A stretch of DNA of 45,559 bases from contig NZ_BAAAFZ010000031.1 of the NCBI RefSeq assembly GCF_039523795.1, forward strand, positions 1 through 45,559. The letters run 5' to 3'. The DNA comes from Craurococcus roseus (GTDB lineage: Bacteria; Pseudomonadota; Alphaproteobacteria; Acetobacterales; Acetobacteraceae). The notes under the pieces are model-generated. The model worked only from the letters and a program-made list of their open reading frames with translations, ran no database searches and was not told where the DNA came from. The position numbers and the translations under genes are program-made. Shown piece by piece: positions 18,952-28,078 of the stretch (positions are counted from its first letter, which is position 1; every line of letters starts with the position of its first letter).

Positions 18952-19574
18952 GCGCGGCCGGCGCCCGCCCCGCCGGCGCGAACGCCGCCGCCGTGCTGCT
19001 GCTCGACAACTACGACAGCTTCACCTTCAACCTGTTCCACTACCTCGGCGAACTCGGCGCGGCGGTGGAGGTGCTCCGCAACGACGCCGCCACGCCGGGC
19101 GAGGCGATGGCGGCGCGCCCGGACGCGGTGGTGATCTCGCCGGGGCCGTGCGACCCCGACCGCGCGGGCATTTCGCTCGGCCTCATCGGGGAGGCCGCGC
19201 CCGTGTGCCCTGTGCTGGGCGTGTGCCTCGGGCACCAGGCCATCGGCCAAGCCTTCGGCGGCAAGGTGGTGCGGGCGCCGGCTCCGGTGCACGGCAAGAC
19301 CAGCCTCGTCCACCACGACGACACCGGCGTTTTCCGCGGCTTGCCGAACCCGTTCCGCGCCACGCGCTACCACAGCCTGGTCGTCGAGCGGGACGGCCTG
19401 CCGGGCGAGCTGGTGCCGAACGCCTGGACCGAGGACGGGCTGGTCATGGGCCTCCGCCACGAGCGGTTGCCCGTCCACGGCGTGCAGTTCCACCCCGAGA
19501 GCATCGAGACCGCGGCGGGCCACGACCTGCTGCGGAACTTCCTGGCCCTCGTCCCGGAAAGGGCCCCGGCGTGA
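18948..19574 (+). CDS. trpG: Anthranilate synthase glutamine amidotransferase subunit
   Basis: The protein has 208 residues and is a class I glutamine amidotransferase that supplies ammonia to TrpE. The N-terminal L-L-D-N-Y-D-S-F-T-F-N is diagnostic for TrpG/PabA. The nucleophile is Cys93 in G-V-C-L-G-H-Q, with His182 and Glu184 in F-H-P-E-S completing the triad. GTG start within the ScyC stop. Dual use with aminodeoxychorismate synthase is possible in principle, but the flanking trp genes argue for anthranilate. Confidence 0.93.
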   Translation: MSAAGARPAGANAAAVLLLDNYDSFTFNLFHYLGELGAAVEVLRNDAATPGEAMAARPDAVVISPGPCDPDRAGISLGLIGEAAPVCPVLGVCLGHQAIGQAFGGKVVRAPAPVHGKTSLVHHDDTGVFRGLPNPFRATRYHSLVVERDGLPGELVPNAWTEDGLVMGLRHERLPVHGVQFHPESIETAAGHDLLRNFLALVPERAPA

Positions 19575-20659
19575 GCGCGAACCTGGAGACGGCTGGCGCC
19601 GCGCCCGCGGGCGCGGCGCCGGAGGGCCTCGTCGCCGCCGACGCCCTCCGGCCGACCCTGAACCGCCTCGCCGCCGGCGCGACGCTGACGCAGGAGCAGG
19701 CCGAGGCCGCCTTCGGGGCGATGATGCAGGGCCGCGCCACGCCGCCCCAGATCGGCGGCCTGCTGATGGCCATGCGCGTGCGTGGCGAGACCGTGGACGA
19801 GATCACCGGCGCCGTGCGCGCCATGCGCGCGAGCATGGTGCCCGTGGAGGCGCCGGAAGGGGCGATCGACACCTGCGGCACCGGCGGCGACGCCGCGGGG
19901 ACGTTCAACATCTCCACGGCCGCGGCCTTCGTCGTGGCGGGCTGCGGCGTCCCGGTGGCCAAGCACGGCAACCGCGCATCGTCCTCGCGGTCGGGCGCGG
20001 CGGACGTGCTCGAAGCGCTGGGCGTCAACCTCGACGCGCCGTTGGAGGCGTCGGCCCGGACGCTGCGCGAGGACGGCATCGGCTTCCTGTTCGCGCCGCG
20101 CCACCACGCCGCGATGCGTCACGTCGGCCCGTGCCGGCGCGACCTCGGCACGCGGACGGTCTTCAACCTGCTCGGGCCGCTCGCCAACCCGGCCGGGGCG
20201 CGGCGCCAACTGCTCGGCGTGTTCGGGGCCGAGTGGGTGCGGCCGCTCGCGGAGGTGCTGCGCGCCCTCGGCTCCGAGCGCGCCTGGGTGGTGCACGGGG
20301 AGGACGGGCTGGACGAGCTGACCACCACCGGCGCGTCGGCGGTCGCGGAGCTGCGCGACGGCGAGATCACCCGGTTCGAGGTCGCGCCGGAGCGGATCGG
20401 CATCCCCCGCGCGGCCCCGGCCGACCTCAAGGGCGGCGACGCGCGCGACAACGCCGCGGCGCTCCGGTCGCTCCTAGGCGGCGCCGCCGGCCCGTACCGC
20501 GACATCGCGGTGCTGAACGCCGCGGCGGCGCTCGTGGTCGCGGGCCGCGCGCGGCGGCTGGAGGAGGGCGCCGTGCTCGCGCGCTGGTCCATCGACTCCG
20601 GCGCAGCGGCCCGGCGGCTCGAAGCTCTGGTGCGCGCCACCAACGAGGCCGCCCCGTGA
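19571..20659 (+). CDS. trpD: Anthranilate phosphoribosyltransferase
   Basis: The protein has 362 residues. It joins anthranilate to phosphoribosyl pyrophosphate. The pyrophosphate loop D-T-C-G-T-G-G-D, the N-I-S-T motif and K-H-G-N-R are all present, as is F-N-L-L-G-P-L-x-N-P. An N-terminal Ala-rich extension of about 20 residues precedes the fold. GTG start overlaps the TrpG stop. It is a stand-alone TrpD, not fused to TrpG. Confidence 0.95.
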   Translation: MSANLETAGAAPAGAAPEGLVAADALRPTLNRLAAGATLTQEQAEAAFGAMMQGRATPPQIGGLLMAMRVRGETVDEITGAVRAMRASMVPVEAPEGAIDTCGTGGDAAGTFNISTAAAFVVAGCGVPVAKHGNRASSSRSGAADVLEALGVNLDAPLEASARTLREDGIGFLFAPRHHAAMRHVGPCRRDLGTRTVFNLLGPLANPAGARRQLLGVFGAEWVRPLAEVLRALGSERAWVVHGEDGLDELTTTGASAVAELRDGEITRFEVAPERIGIPRAAPADLKGGDARDNAAALRSLLGGAAGPYRDIAVLNAAAALVVAGRARRLEEGAVLARWSIDSGAAARRLEALVRATNEAAP

Positions 20660-21456
20660 TCGGCGCGCTGGGCGAGATCTGCGCGGCCAAGCGCGAGCAC
20701 GTGGCGGCTTGCCGGGCGAGCCGTCCTCTGGGTGTCCTGGAAGCCGCGCTGCCCGGGGCGCCGCCGCCGCGCGGCTTCGCCCGGGCCCTGCGCGCCGAGG
20801 CGGAGGCGGGCCGCCCCGCCCTGATCGCCGAGATCAAGCGGCGCAGCCCGAGCCGGGGGCTGATCCGGGCCGATTTCCACCCCCCGACGCTGGCGCGGGC
20901 CTACGCCGCCGGCGGCGCGGCGTGCCTTTCGGTGCTGACGGACTGTCCGTACTTCGGGGGCGAGATCGGGCACCTCGTCGCCGCGCGCGGGTCGGTGGGC
21001 CTGCCGGTGCTCCGCAAGGACTTCATCGTCGACCCCTACCAGGTGGTCGAGGCCCGCGCGGCGGGCGCGGACGCGCTGCTGCTCATCATGGCGGCCCTCG
21101 GCACCGGGCAGGCGGAGGAGCTGGAGGCGGCGGCGCACGGCCTCGGGCTGGACGTGCTGGTCGAGGTGCACGGCGAGGCCGAGCTCGAACGCGCGCTGCG
21201 GCTGCGCTCGCCCCTCATCGGCGTCAACAACCGCGACCTCTGGTCGCTCAGGGTCGACCTCGCCACCACCGAGCGGCTGGCGCCCCTGGTGCCCGCGGAC
21301 CGCCTGCTGGTGTGCGAGAGCGGAATCGGCTCGCACGGGGATCTGGAGCGCATGGCCGCGGCCGGGGCGCGCTGCTTCCTCGTCGGGGAAGGCCTCATGC
21401 GGCAGGCGGACGTCGCCGCCGCGACGGCGGCCCTGCTGGGCAGGGTGCCGGCATGA
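20656..21456 (+). CDS. trpC: Indole-3-glycerol-phosphate synthase
   Basis: The protein has 266 residues and is a single-domain TIM barrel that closes the indole ring. A-E-I-K-R-R-S-P-S-R-G carries the catalytic Lys, and L-R-K-D-F-I-V-D-P-Y-Q and V-N-N-R-D-L follow as expected. It is not fused to TrpF, and no TrpF gene is visible in the window. GTG start overlaps the TrpD stop. Confidence 0.95.
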   Translation: MIGALGEICAAKREHVAACRASRPLGVLEAALPGAPPPRGFARALRAEAEAGRPALIAEIKRRSPSRGLIRADFHPPTLARAYAAGGAACLSVLTDCPYFGGEIGHLVAARGSVGLPVLRKDFIVDPYQVVEARAAGADALLLIMAALGTGQAEELEAAAHGLGLDVLVEVHGEAELERALRLRSPLIGVNNRDLWSLRVDLATTERLAPLVPADRLLVCESGIGSHGDLERMAAAGARCFLVGEGLMRQADVAAATAALLGRVPA

Positions 21457-23012
21457 TCGGGACACGGGACGAGATGGACGCATTTCCGCGGCGGGGCGCC
21501 TTCGCCGAAGCCTATGCGGCCGGACGCCCGCAGGTGGTCTGGACCACGCTGGTGGCCGACCTCGAAACGCCGGTGGCGGCGATGATGAAGCTCGCCGAGG
21601 GCGAACGGCACGGGTTCCTCCTGGAGTCCGTCGAGGGCGGCGCCGCGCGGGGCCGCTACTCCTACATCGGGCTGCGGCCCGACCTGATCTGGCGCTGCCG
21701 CGGCGAGCGGGCCGAGATCAACCGCGCCGTCCGGCTGGGCCAGGTGAGCTACGACGCCTCGCCGTTGCCGGCGCTGGCCAGCCTGCGCGCGCTGGTCGAG
21801 GAATGCCGCATCGAGCTGCCGCCGGAGCTGCCGCCGGGCAGCGCCAGCCTGATCGGCTTCTTCGCCTACGATTTCGTGCGCCTGATCGAGCGGCTGCCCT
21901 CCGCTAACCCGGACGAGCTGGGCCTGCCCGACGCGATGCTGATGCGCCCGACCGTGGTGCTGGTGTTCGACAACGTGCTCGACCAGGTCGCGGTGGTGAC
22001 CCCGGTGTACCCGGAGCGGTCCCTCTCCGCACGGGCCGCGTACGACCGCGCGCTGGAGCGCTTGGCGAACATCGTGGCCGACCTCGGGCGCGGCTTGCCG
22101 CACCAATCCCTGGCCGGCCGCGCCGCGCCGGCGCCGGTGGCGTCCTCGAACCTCACCCGCGGGCAGTACCACGCGATGGTGGAGCGGGCGCAGGAGTACA
22201 TCCGCGCCGGCGACGCCTTCCAGGTCGTGCCGTCGCAGCGCTTCTCGCTGCCCTTCGCGCTTCCGCCGCTGGCGCTGTACCGCTCGCTGCGCCGGCTCAA
22301 CCCCTCGCCCTTCTCCTTCTGCCTGAACCTCGGCGACTTCGCCCTGGTCGGCTCCTCGCCGGAGATCCTGGTGCGGCTGCGCGACGGCAAGGTCACGGTC
22401 CGGCCGATCGCCGGGACGCGCCCGCGCGGCGCGACGCGCGCCGAGGACCGCGCGCTGGAGCGCGACATGCTCGGCGACCCGAAGGAGCTGGCCGAGCACC
22501 TCATGCTGCTCGACCTGGGCCGCAACGACGTTGGCCGGGTGGCGAAGATCGGCTCCGTCCGCGTGACCGACAAGATGGCGGTGGAGCGCTACTCGCACGT
22601 CATGCACATCGTCTCGAACGTGGAGGGCGAGCTCGACCCTGAGCGGGCCGACGTCGTGGACGCGCTGTGCGCCGGCTTCCCGGCCGGCACGGTGACGGGC
22701 GCGCCGAAGATCCGCGCGATGGAGATCATCGAGGAGCTGGAGCCGACGCGGCGCGGCTTCTACGCCGGCGCCGTCGGCTACATCGGCGCCGACGGCAACA
22801 TGGACACCTGCATCGGGCTCCGCACCGGCCTCATCAAGGCCGGCACGCTGCACGTCCAGGCGGGCGGCGGCGTGGTCGCCGACTCCGACCCCGAAGCGGA
22901 ATACCGCGAATCCTGCAACAAGGCCGAGGCCCTGCTCAGCGCGGCGCGGGACGCTGTGCGTTTCGCCGCGGGTGCCGCGGCCCGACCCCACCATTACGAG
23001 GCCGCCGAGTGA
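21453..23012 (+). CDS. trpE: Anthranilate synthase component I
   Basis: The protein has 519 residues. It makes anthranilate from chorismate with TrpG. The C-terminal catalytic half shows G-T-R-P-R-G, L-D-L-G-R-N-D-V-G-R-V, H-I-V-S-N-V-E-G and T-V-T-G-A-P-K. The N-terminal L-L-E-S motif that binds tryptophan for feedback inhibition is intact (near residues 55-58). The enzyme therefore probably remains sensitive to tryptophan. ATG start overlaps the TrpC stop; the TGA overlaps the next ATG by one base. Confidence 0.95.
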   Translation: MIGTRDEMDAFPRRGAFAEAYAAGRPQVVWTTLVADLETPVAAMMKLAEGERHGFLLESVEGGAARGRYSYIGLRPDLIWRCRGERAEINRAVRLGQVSYDASPLPALASLRALVEECRIELPPELPPGSASLIGFFAYDFVRLIERLPSANPDELGLPDAMLMRPTVVLVFDNVLDQVAVVTPVYPERSLSARAAYDRALERLANIVADLGRGLPHQSLAGRAAPAPVASSNLTRGQYHAMVERAQEYIRAGDAFQVVPSQRFSLPFALPPLALYRSLRRLNPSPFSFCLNLGDFALVGSSPEILVRLRDGKVTVRPIAGTRPRGATRAEDRALERDMLGDPKELAEHLMLLDLGRNDVGRVAKIGSVRVTDKMAVERYSHVMHIVSNVEGELDPERADVVDALCAGFPAGTVTGAPKIRAMEIIEELEPTRRGFYAGAVGYIGADGNMDTCIGLRTGLIKAGTLHVQAGGGVVADSDPEAEYRESCNKAEALLSAARDAVRFAAGAAARPHHYEAAE

Positions 23013-24466
23013 TGCAGCAAGCCGCTTTCTCCGAACCCGCGCCCCGTGGCGCGGACCTCCGCCCCCGCCCCGCCAACGACGACGCCGCCGCCGCGGACCG
23101 CGGCTGGTCGCCGTCGTCCTGGCGCTCGCGCCCGGCGCGGCAGATCCCGGCCTACGAGGACGCGGCCCAACTGGCCAACGTCGAGGACCGGCTGCGCCGG
23201 TTCCCGCCGCTGGTCTTCGCGGGCGAGGCGCGCGACCTCCGCCGGGAACTGGCCGAGGTGGCCGCCGGGCGCGGTTTCCTGCTGCAAGGCGGGGACTGCG
23301 CCGAGAGCTTCGCCGAGTTCCACCCGGACAACATCCGCGACACCTTGCGCGTGCTCCTGCAGATGGCGGTGGTGCTGAACTTCGCGGCCGGGATGCCGGT
23401 GGTGAAGGTCGGCCGGGTGGCGGGGCAATTCGCCAAGCCGCGCTCGTCGGACACCGAGCGCGCGGGCGGGGTGGAGCTGCCGAGCTACCGCGGCGACATC
23501 GTCAACGGGCTGGAGTTCTCGCCGGACGCGCGCCGGCCGGACCCGGAGCGGCAGATCCAGGCCTACGCCCAGGCCGCGGCGACGCTGAACCTCCTGCGCG
23601 CCTTCACCGGCGGCGGGTACGCGGCGCTGACGCGGGTGCACGACTGGTACCTGGACTTCATCGGCCGTTCCCCCCAGGGCGAGCGCTACCGCGACATGGC
23701 GGACCGCATCTCGGAGGCGCTGGGCTTCATGGCGGCCTGCGGCGTCACGGACGCGACCACGCCGCAGATCGCGCAAACCAAGTTCTACACCTCGCACGAG
23801 GCGCTGCTGCTCGGCTTCGAGGAGGCGATGACGCGGACCGACTCCACCGAGGGCGGCTGCTACAACACCGCCGGGCACATGGTCTGGATCGGCGACCGGA
23901 CCCGCGACCCGGACGGCGCCCACGTCGAGTACGCGCGCGGCATCGCCAACCCGATCGGCCTCAAGGCCGGGCCGTCCATGTCCGTGGACGACCTGCTGCG
24001 CCTGTGCGAGGTCCTGGACCCCCGCAACGAGCCGGGCCGGCTCACGGTGATCGCGCGCATGGGCCGCGACAAGGTCGGCGAGAAGCTGCCCCCGCTGGTG
24101 CGCGCCCTCCGCTGGGAAGGCAGGCAGGTCGTGTGGGCCTGCGACCCGATGCACGGCAACACCGTCGCCTCGAATTCGGGCCTCCTGAAGACGCGGCCCT
24201 TCGACCGGATCATGGCCGAGATCGAGACGTTCTTCGCCGTGCACCGGGCCGAGGGCACCCACCCGGGCGGCCTGCACGTCGAGATGACGGGGCAGAACGT
24301 CACGGAATGCACGGGCGGCACGGGCGCCGTCACCGACGACGCGCTCTCCATGCGCTACCGCACCCACTGCGACCCGCGCCTGAACGCCGAGCAGAGCCTG
24401 GAGGTGGCGTTCCTGCTCGCCGAGAACCTGAAGGCCGCGCGCCAGACCCGGCGGACGGCCGCTTGA
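23012..24466 (+). CDS. Class II 3-deoxy-7-phosphoheptulonate (DAHP) synthase
   Basis: The protein has 484 residues. It condenses phosphoenolpyruvate and erythrose 4-phosphate at the entry to the shikimate pathway. Type II family landmarks include L-L-Q-G-G-D-C-A-E-S-F near residue 90, V-G-R-V-A-G-Q-F-A-K-P-R, and W-x-C-D-P-M-H-G-N-T. A Pro/Arg-rich N-terminal tail of about 30 residues precedes the fold. Placing it inside the trp-type operon should raise carbon flow into the shikimate pathway for this product. The cyanobacterial scytonemin locus also carries a DAHP synthase. Confidence 0.93.
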   Translation: MQQAAFSEPAPRGADLRPRPANDDAAAADRGWSPSSWRSRPARQIPAYEDAAQLANVEDRLRRFPPLVFAGEARDLRRELAEVAAGRGFLLQGGDCAESFAEFHPDNIRDTLRVLLQMAVVLNFAAGMPVVKVGRVAGQFAKPRSSDTERAGGVELPSYRGDIVNGLEFSPDARRPDPERQIQAYAQAAATLNLLRAFTGGGYAALTRVHDWYLDFIGRSPQGERYRDMADRISEALGFMAACGVTDATTPQIAQTKFYTSHEALLLGFEEAMTRTDSTEGGCYNTAGHMVWIGDRTRDPDGAHVEYARGIANPIGLKAGPSMSVDDLLRLCEVLDPRNEPGRLTVIARMGRDKVGEKLPPLVRALRWEGRQVVWACDPMHGNTVASNSGLLKTRPFDRIMAEIETFFAVHRAEGTHPGGLHVEMTGQNVTECTGGTGAVTDDALSMRYRTHCDPRLNAEQSLEVAFLLAENLKAARQTRRTAA

Positions 24467-25410
24467 ACGACGCCGCGTTCGGGCCGGTCCCCGCCGTGCG
24501 GGCCGAGGGCGCCGCGCCGGTGTTCGAGCGGGCGGCGTTCGTCGGCATCGGGCTGATCAACGGGTCGCTCGCCCGCGACGCGCGCCGGCTCGGCTTGGCG
24601 CGGCGCCTCGTCGGCAGCGCGCGGCGGCGGGAGACGCTGGACCAGGCCCTCGCCCTGGGCTTGGTGGACGAGGCGACGCCCGACGCCGCGGAAGCGGTGC
24701 GCGGGGCCGACCTGGTCGTGCTCGGCGTCCCGGTCGGCGCCTGCGGCGAAGCGGCGCGCGCCATGGCGCCGGGGCTCCGGCCCGACGCCATCGTCACAGA
24801 CGTCGGGTCGGTGAAGGCGCGGGTGCTCGACCTCGTCTCCCCGCACCTCGACATGCGCCGTTTCGTGCCGGGCCACCCCGTCGCGGGGGCCGAGACCTCC
24901 GGGCCCGTGGCGGCGGTCGAGCACCTGTTCCGCGACCGCTGGTGCATCCTCACCCCGCGCGCCGACGCCGACGCGGCGGCGGTGGAGCGGGTGGCGGCGC
25001 TCTGGAGGGCGGTCGGGTCGAAGGTCGAGCTGATGGATGCGGCCCAGCACGACAAGGTGCTGGCCGCCGTGTCCCACCTGCCGCACCTGCTCGCCTTCAA
25101 CGCCGTGAACACGGCGGGCGAGGTCGAGCACGCGATGCGCGGCGAGGTGCTGAAGTACGCCGCCGGCGGCTTCCGCGACTTCACCCGCATCGCCGGCGCG
25201 GACCCGGCGATGTGGCGGGACGTGTTCCTGCACAACAAGGCGGCGGTGCTCGAGATGACGGGCCGCTACGCCGAGAACCTGGCGGCGCTGCAACGCGCGA
25301 TCCGCCGGGGGGAGGCCGACGCGCTGTACGAACGCTTCGCCAGCGCGCGCGCCATCCGCCGCGGGGAGGCCGCCCGCCCGGGCGGCGCCCCGGCCCCGGG
25401 GACGCCTTGA
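24463..25410 (+). CDS. tyrA: Prephenate/arogenate (cyclohexadienyl) dehydrogenase
   Basis: The protein has 315 residues. It should oxidatively decarboxylate prephenate to 4-hydroxyphenylpyruvate or arogenate to tyrosine. The dinucleotide-binding motif is V-G-I-G-L-I-N-G-S-L. Other landmarks are V-T-D-V-G-S-V-K, P-G-H-P-V-A-G-A-E, the His-rich S-H-L-P-H-L segment and G-G-F-R-D-F-T-R-I-A. 4-Hydroxyphenylpyruvate is one of the two keto acids a ScyA-type enzyme needs, so this gene fits the pathway directly. A TTG codon overlapping the preceding stop is the likely start. Confidence 0.9.
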   Translation: MNDAAFGPVPAVRAEGAAPVFERAAFVGIGLINGSLARDARRLGLARRLVGSARRRETLDQALALGLVDEATPDAAEAVRGADLVVLGVPVGACGEAARAMAPGLRPDAIVTDVGSVKARVLDLVSPHLDMRRFVPGHPVAGAETSGPVAAVEHLFRDRWCILTPRADADAAAVERVAALWRAVGSKVELMDAAQHDKVLAAVSHLPHLLAFNAVNTAGEVEHAMRGEVLKYAAGGFRDFTRIAGADPAMWRDVFLHNKAAVLEMTGRYAENLAALQRAIRRGEADALYERFASARAIRRGEAARPGGAPAPGTP

Positions 25411-25467
25411 ACGCGCGATCGCGCCCGCGGCGTCGACCGGACCACAATCACCAGAGGAGACCAGCAC

Positions 25468-26577
25468 TTGGCGCAGTACGCGGACGATTTCGAGAACGGC
25501 AGCTACGCCGGACAGGGCGGCGCGCCGTTCACCCAGGAGGCTGATTCCACGACGGTGGACGGCGGCAACAGCCAGTTCGTCGTTGAGTACCGGTACGGCG
25601 AGGACGGCGGCGCCGCCGACGTCGACATCAACGGCGGCAACAGCCAGTTCGTCATCCGGGTGGACGGCTCGTCGGGCGGCAACACGATCACCGTCGACGG
25701 CGGCAACAACCAGTTCGTCGTCGCCCTCGAGGACCTGCTCGGCGGCGGGAACGTCGTGGACGTGAAGGGCGGCAACAACCAGTTCGTCGTGGTCTTCGAC
25801 TACGCCAGCGGCGAAGCGATAGGGGACGTGGTCAAGGTGGAAGGCGACAACAACCGGTACGGCGTGGCGTATGACTACAACGCCATCGGCGGCGAGGCCG
25901 GCTTCACAGGCGAGTCCGGCGGCGGCCCGGTCAACTTCACGGGCGGGCAGGCCGAAGGCCAGGGCGGCTTCGGCGGCCAGCAGGGCGGCGGCGAGGGCGG
26001 CAACCCGTTCGCGGGCGGCTTCGGCGGCGGCCAGCAACAGGGCGGCGAAGGTGGCGGTGCTGCGGCCGGCGGCGCCGGCGGTGGCGACTTGGCCTCCCTG
26101 CTCAGGCAGAGCCCCTTCGGCCGGTTGACCGAGATCGAGGGCGGCACGGAGGCTTTCGCGCAGGCCATCGCGGCCCGCTCGGCCGCCGACGAGGCGGCCG
26201 GGGTTTCCAACCCCTTCGGTGAGATCGCCCCGGGCCAGAACCCCTTCTCGGGCCTGGGCCAAGGCGGCCAGCAGCAGGGCGGCAACCCGTTCGCGGGCGG
26301 CTTCGGCGGCCAGCAGGGCGGCGGCGAGGGCGGCTCGGAAGGGGGCGGCGGGAACCCGTTCGCCGGCGCCGGCGGCGCCGGCTTCTTCGGCCCGCCGGGC
26401 CGGAGCGAGGACCCCGACTACGTCTACGACAACGCGCAGGCCGGCCAGGGCGGCAGCCTCGAGGAAGGTCTCGCGGCGAGCCCGTTTAGCCCCTTGCTCG
26501 AGCTGCCGGGCTACACCGTCGAGGACCTCGTGACCGCGCTCGACGGCAACCCGAACTACAACCAGGACATCGCCTGA
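25468..26577 (+). CDS. Repeat protein with five GGN-QFVV units and a Gly/Gln-rich tail
   Basis: The protein has 369 residues and starts at TTG 25468 with AGAGGAG upstream. I do not recognise a named family. Residues 30-133 hold five units (G-G-N-S/N-Q-F-V-V/I at 32, 56, 78 and 101, then G-D-N-N-R-Y-G-V at 126) spaced 22-25 residues apart. That period and the alternation of Asn/Gln with beta-branched residues recall curlin-type beta-solenoid or amyloid repeats. From residue about 140 it becomes low-complexity, with repeated G-G-N-P-F-A-G-G-F-G-G. There is no Sec signal peptide. It sits between tyrA and trpB in the same direction, so it is probably expressed with the pathway. A role as an extracellular matrix or pigment scaffold is speculation. 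Confidence 0.7.
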   Translation: MAQYADDFENGSYAGQGGAPFTQEADSTTVDGGNSQFVVEYRYGEDGGAADVDINGGNSQFVIRVDGSSGGNTITVDGGNNQFVVALEDLLGGGNVVDVKGGNNQFVVVFDYASGEAIGDVVKVEGDNNRYGVAYDYNAIGGEAGFTGESGGGPVNFTGGQAEGQGGFGGQQGGGEGGNPFAGGFGGGQQQGGEGGGAAAGGAGGGDLASLLRQSPFGRLTEIEGGTEAFAQAIAARSAADEAAGVSNPFGEIAPGQNPFSGLGQGGQQQGGNPFAGGFGGQQGGGEGGSEGGGGNPFAGAGGAGFFGPPGRSEDPDYVYDNAQAGQGGSLEEGLAASPFSPLLELPGYTVEDLVTALDGNPNYNQDIA

Positions 26578-26578
26578 C

Positions 26579-26687
26579 CTTGGAGCAGATCGCGCCCGAC
26601 CGTCTCCGGTCGGGCGCGTGAAGATGCTCGCTGAGGCAACAAGCCAGAGCGCGCCGACCGGGTACGGTCAGCCGAAACGCGCTCTAG
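26579..26687. repeat. Two-hairpin CTAG-ended intergenic repeat (copy A)
   Basis: Hairpin 1 has perfect 12-bp arms (26591-26602 with 26607-26618, loop TCTC). Hairpin 2 pairs 26647-26653 with 26678-26684 and contains an inner GACCG/CGGTC stem at 26656-26669. The element ends in CTAG at 26684-26687. Its layout and conserved spacers (TGAAG after hairpin 1, GAAACG before the end) match copy B at 44959-45064, although the stem sequences differ. It lies between the repeat-protein gene and trpB and could also act as a terminator. Confidence 0.6.
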
Positions 26688-26824
26688 GCGCGTGACGCCG
26701 CCGGCGGTGCCCGTTCCGGCACCGCCGGCCCCACCGCCTGGCCACCGGTCCGGCGGGTCGAGCCAACGCCCCTTCCGCGCCGCCCCGCGCCGGGCGGCTT
26801 CATGCGTTCATCGAGGAAAGTGCC

Positions 26825-28078
26825 ATGGACACCCCGTTGCCCGACGCCGTGCGCCCCAACTCCTTCCGCCAAGGGCCGGACGCGCGCGGGCGCTTCGGCG
26901 GCTTCGGCGGGCGCTTCGTGTCCGAGACGCTGATGCCGCTGATCCTCGAGGTCGAGCGGGCCTACGAGGAGTCGAAGGCGGACGAGGCGTTCCAGGCCGA
27001 GTGGCGCCGCCTCCTCAAGGACTACGTCGGCCGCCCGAGCCCGCTGTGGCTCGCGGAGCGCCTGACGGAGCACGCGCGCGCCGGCGCCCCGGAGGGCAAG
27101 GGCGCCAAGATCTACTTCAAGCGCGAGGAGCTGAACCACACGGGCGCGCACAAGATCAACGCGGTGGTCGCGCAGATCATGCTTGCCAAGAAGATGGGCC
27201 GGACGCGCGTGATCGCCGAGACCGGCGCCGGCCAGCACGGCGTCGCCACCGCCACCGCCTGCGCGCTGTTCGGCCTCAAGTGCGAAGTTTTCATGGGCCA
27301 GACCGACGTGGAGCGGCAGCAGCCCAACGTGTTCCGCATGAAGCTGCTCGGCGCGGAGGTGCGCCCCGTCCAGTCCGGCGCCGGCACGCTGAAGGACGCG
27401 ATGAACGAGGCCATGCGCGACTGGGTGGCCACGGTGGACGACACCTACTACTGCATCGGCACCGTCGCCGGCCCGCACCCGTACCCGACCATGGTGCGCG
27501 ACTTCCAGTGCGTCATCGGCGACGAGACGCGCGAGCAGATCATGGCGGCCGAGGGCCGGCTGCCGGACGCGCTGGTCTGCGCGGTGGGCGGCGGCTCCTC
27601 GGCCATGGGCCTGTTCCACCCGTTCCTCGACGACCCGGGGGTGGCGATCTACGGCGTGGAGGCGGCGGGGCGCGGCGTGGACACGGAGGAGCACGCGGCC
27701 TCGATCAACCGCGGCCGCCCCGGCGTGCTGCACGGCAACCGCACCTACCTGCTGCAAAACGACGGCGGGCAGATCCAGGAGGCGCACTCCATCAGCGCCG
27801 GGCTCGACTACCCGGGCATCGGCCCGGAGCACTCCTGGCTGCACGACACGGGCCGCGTCACCTACGTGACCGCGACGGACGACGAGGCGCTGGAGATGTT
27901 CCAGCTCTGCTCCAAGCTGGAGGGGATCATCCCGGCGCTGGAGTGCTCGCACGGCCTCGCCTACGTCATGAAGCTGGCGCCCACGATGCCGCGCGACGGC
28001 GTCATCGTGATGAACATGAGCGGGCGCGGCGACAAGGACATCTTCACCGTGGCGAACCGCCTGGGCGTGGCGCTGTGA
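26825..28078 (+). CDS. trpB: Tryptophan synthase beta subunit
   Basis: The protein has 417 residues. It condenses indole with serine using PLP. The Schiff-base lysine is Lys110 in H-T-G-A-H-K-I-N. The E-T-G-A-G-Q-H-G-V-A loop and the G-G-G-S-S-A-M-G phosphate-binding loop are present, placing it with the standard TrpB1 branch. ATG has GAGGAAAG upstream. It restarts the biosynthetic run after a gap of about 250 bases. Confidence 0.96.
   Translation: MDTPLPDAVRPNSFRQGPDARGRFGGFGGRFVSETLMPLILEVERAYEESKADEAFQAEWRRLLKDYVGRPSPLWLAERLTEHARAGAPEGKGAKIYFKREELNHTGAHKINAVVAQIMLAKKMGRTRVIAETGAGQHGVATATACALFGLKCEVFMGQTDVERQQPNVFRMKLLGAEVRPVQSGAGTLKDAMNEAMRDWVATVDDTYYCIGTVAGPHPYPTMVRDFQCVIGDETREQIMAAEGRLPDALVCAVGGGSSAMGLFHPFLDDPGVAIYGVEAAGRGVDTEEHAASINRGRPGVLHGNRTYLLQNDGGQIQEAHSISAGLDYPGIGPEHSWLHDTGRVTYVTATDDEALEMFQLCSKLEGIIPALECSHGLAYVMKLAPTMPRDGVIVMNMSGRGDKDIFTVANRLGVAL

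Noticed and set aside
25468..26577. RTX-type calcium-binding protein
   Set aside because: The units are G-G-N-x-Q-F-V-V at about 23-residue spacing, not nine-residue G-G-x-G-x-D repeats.
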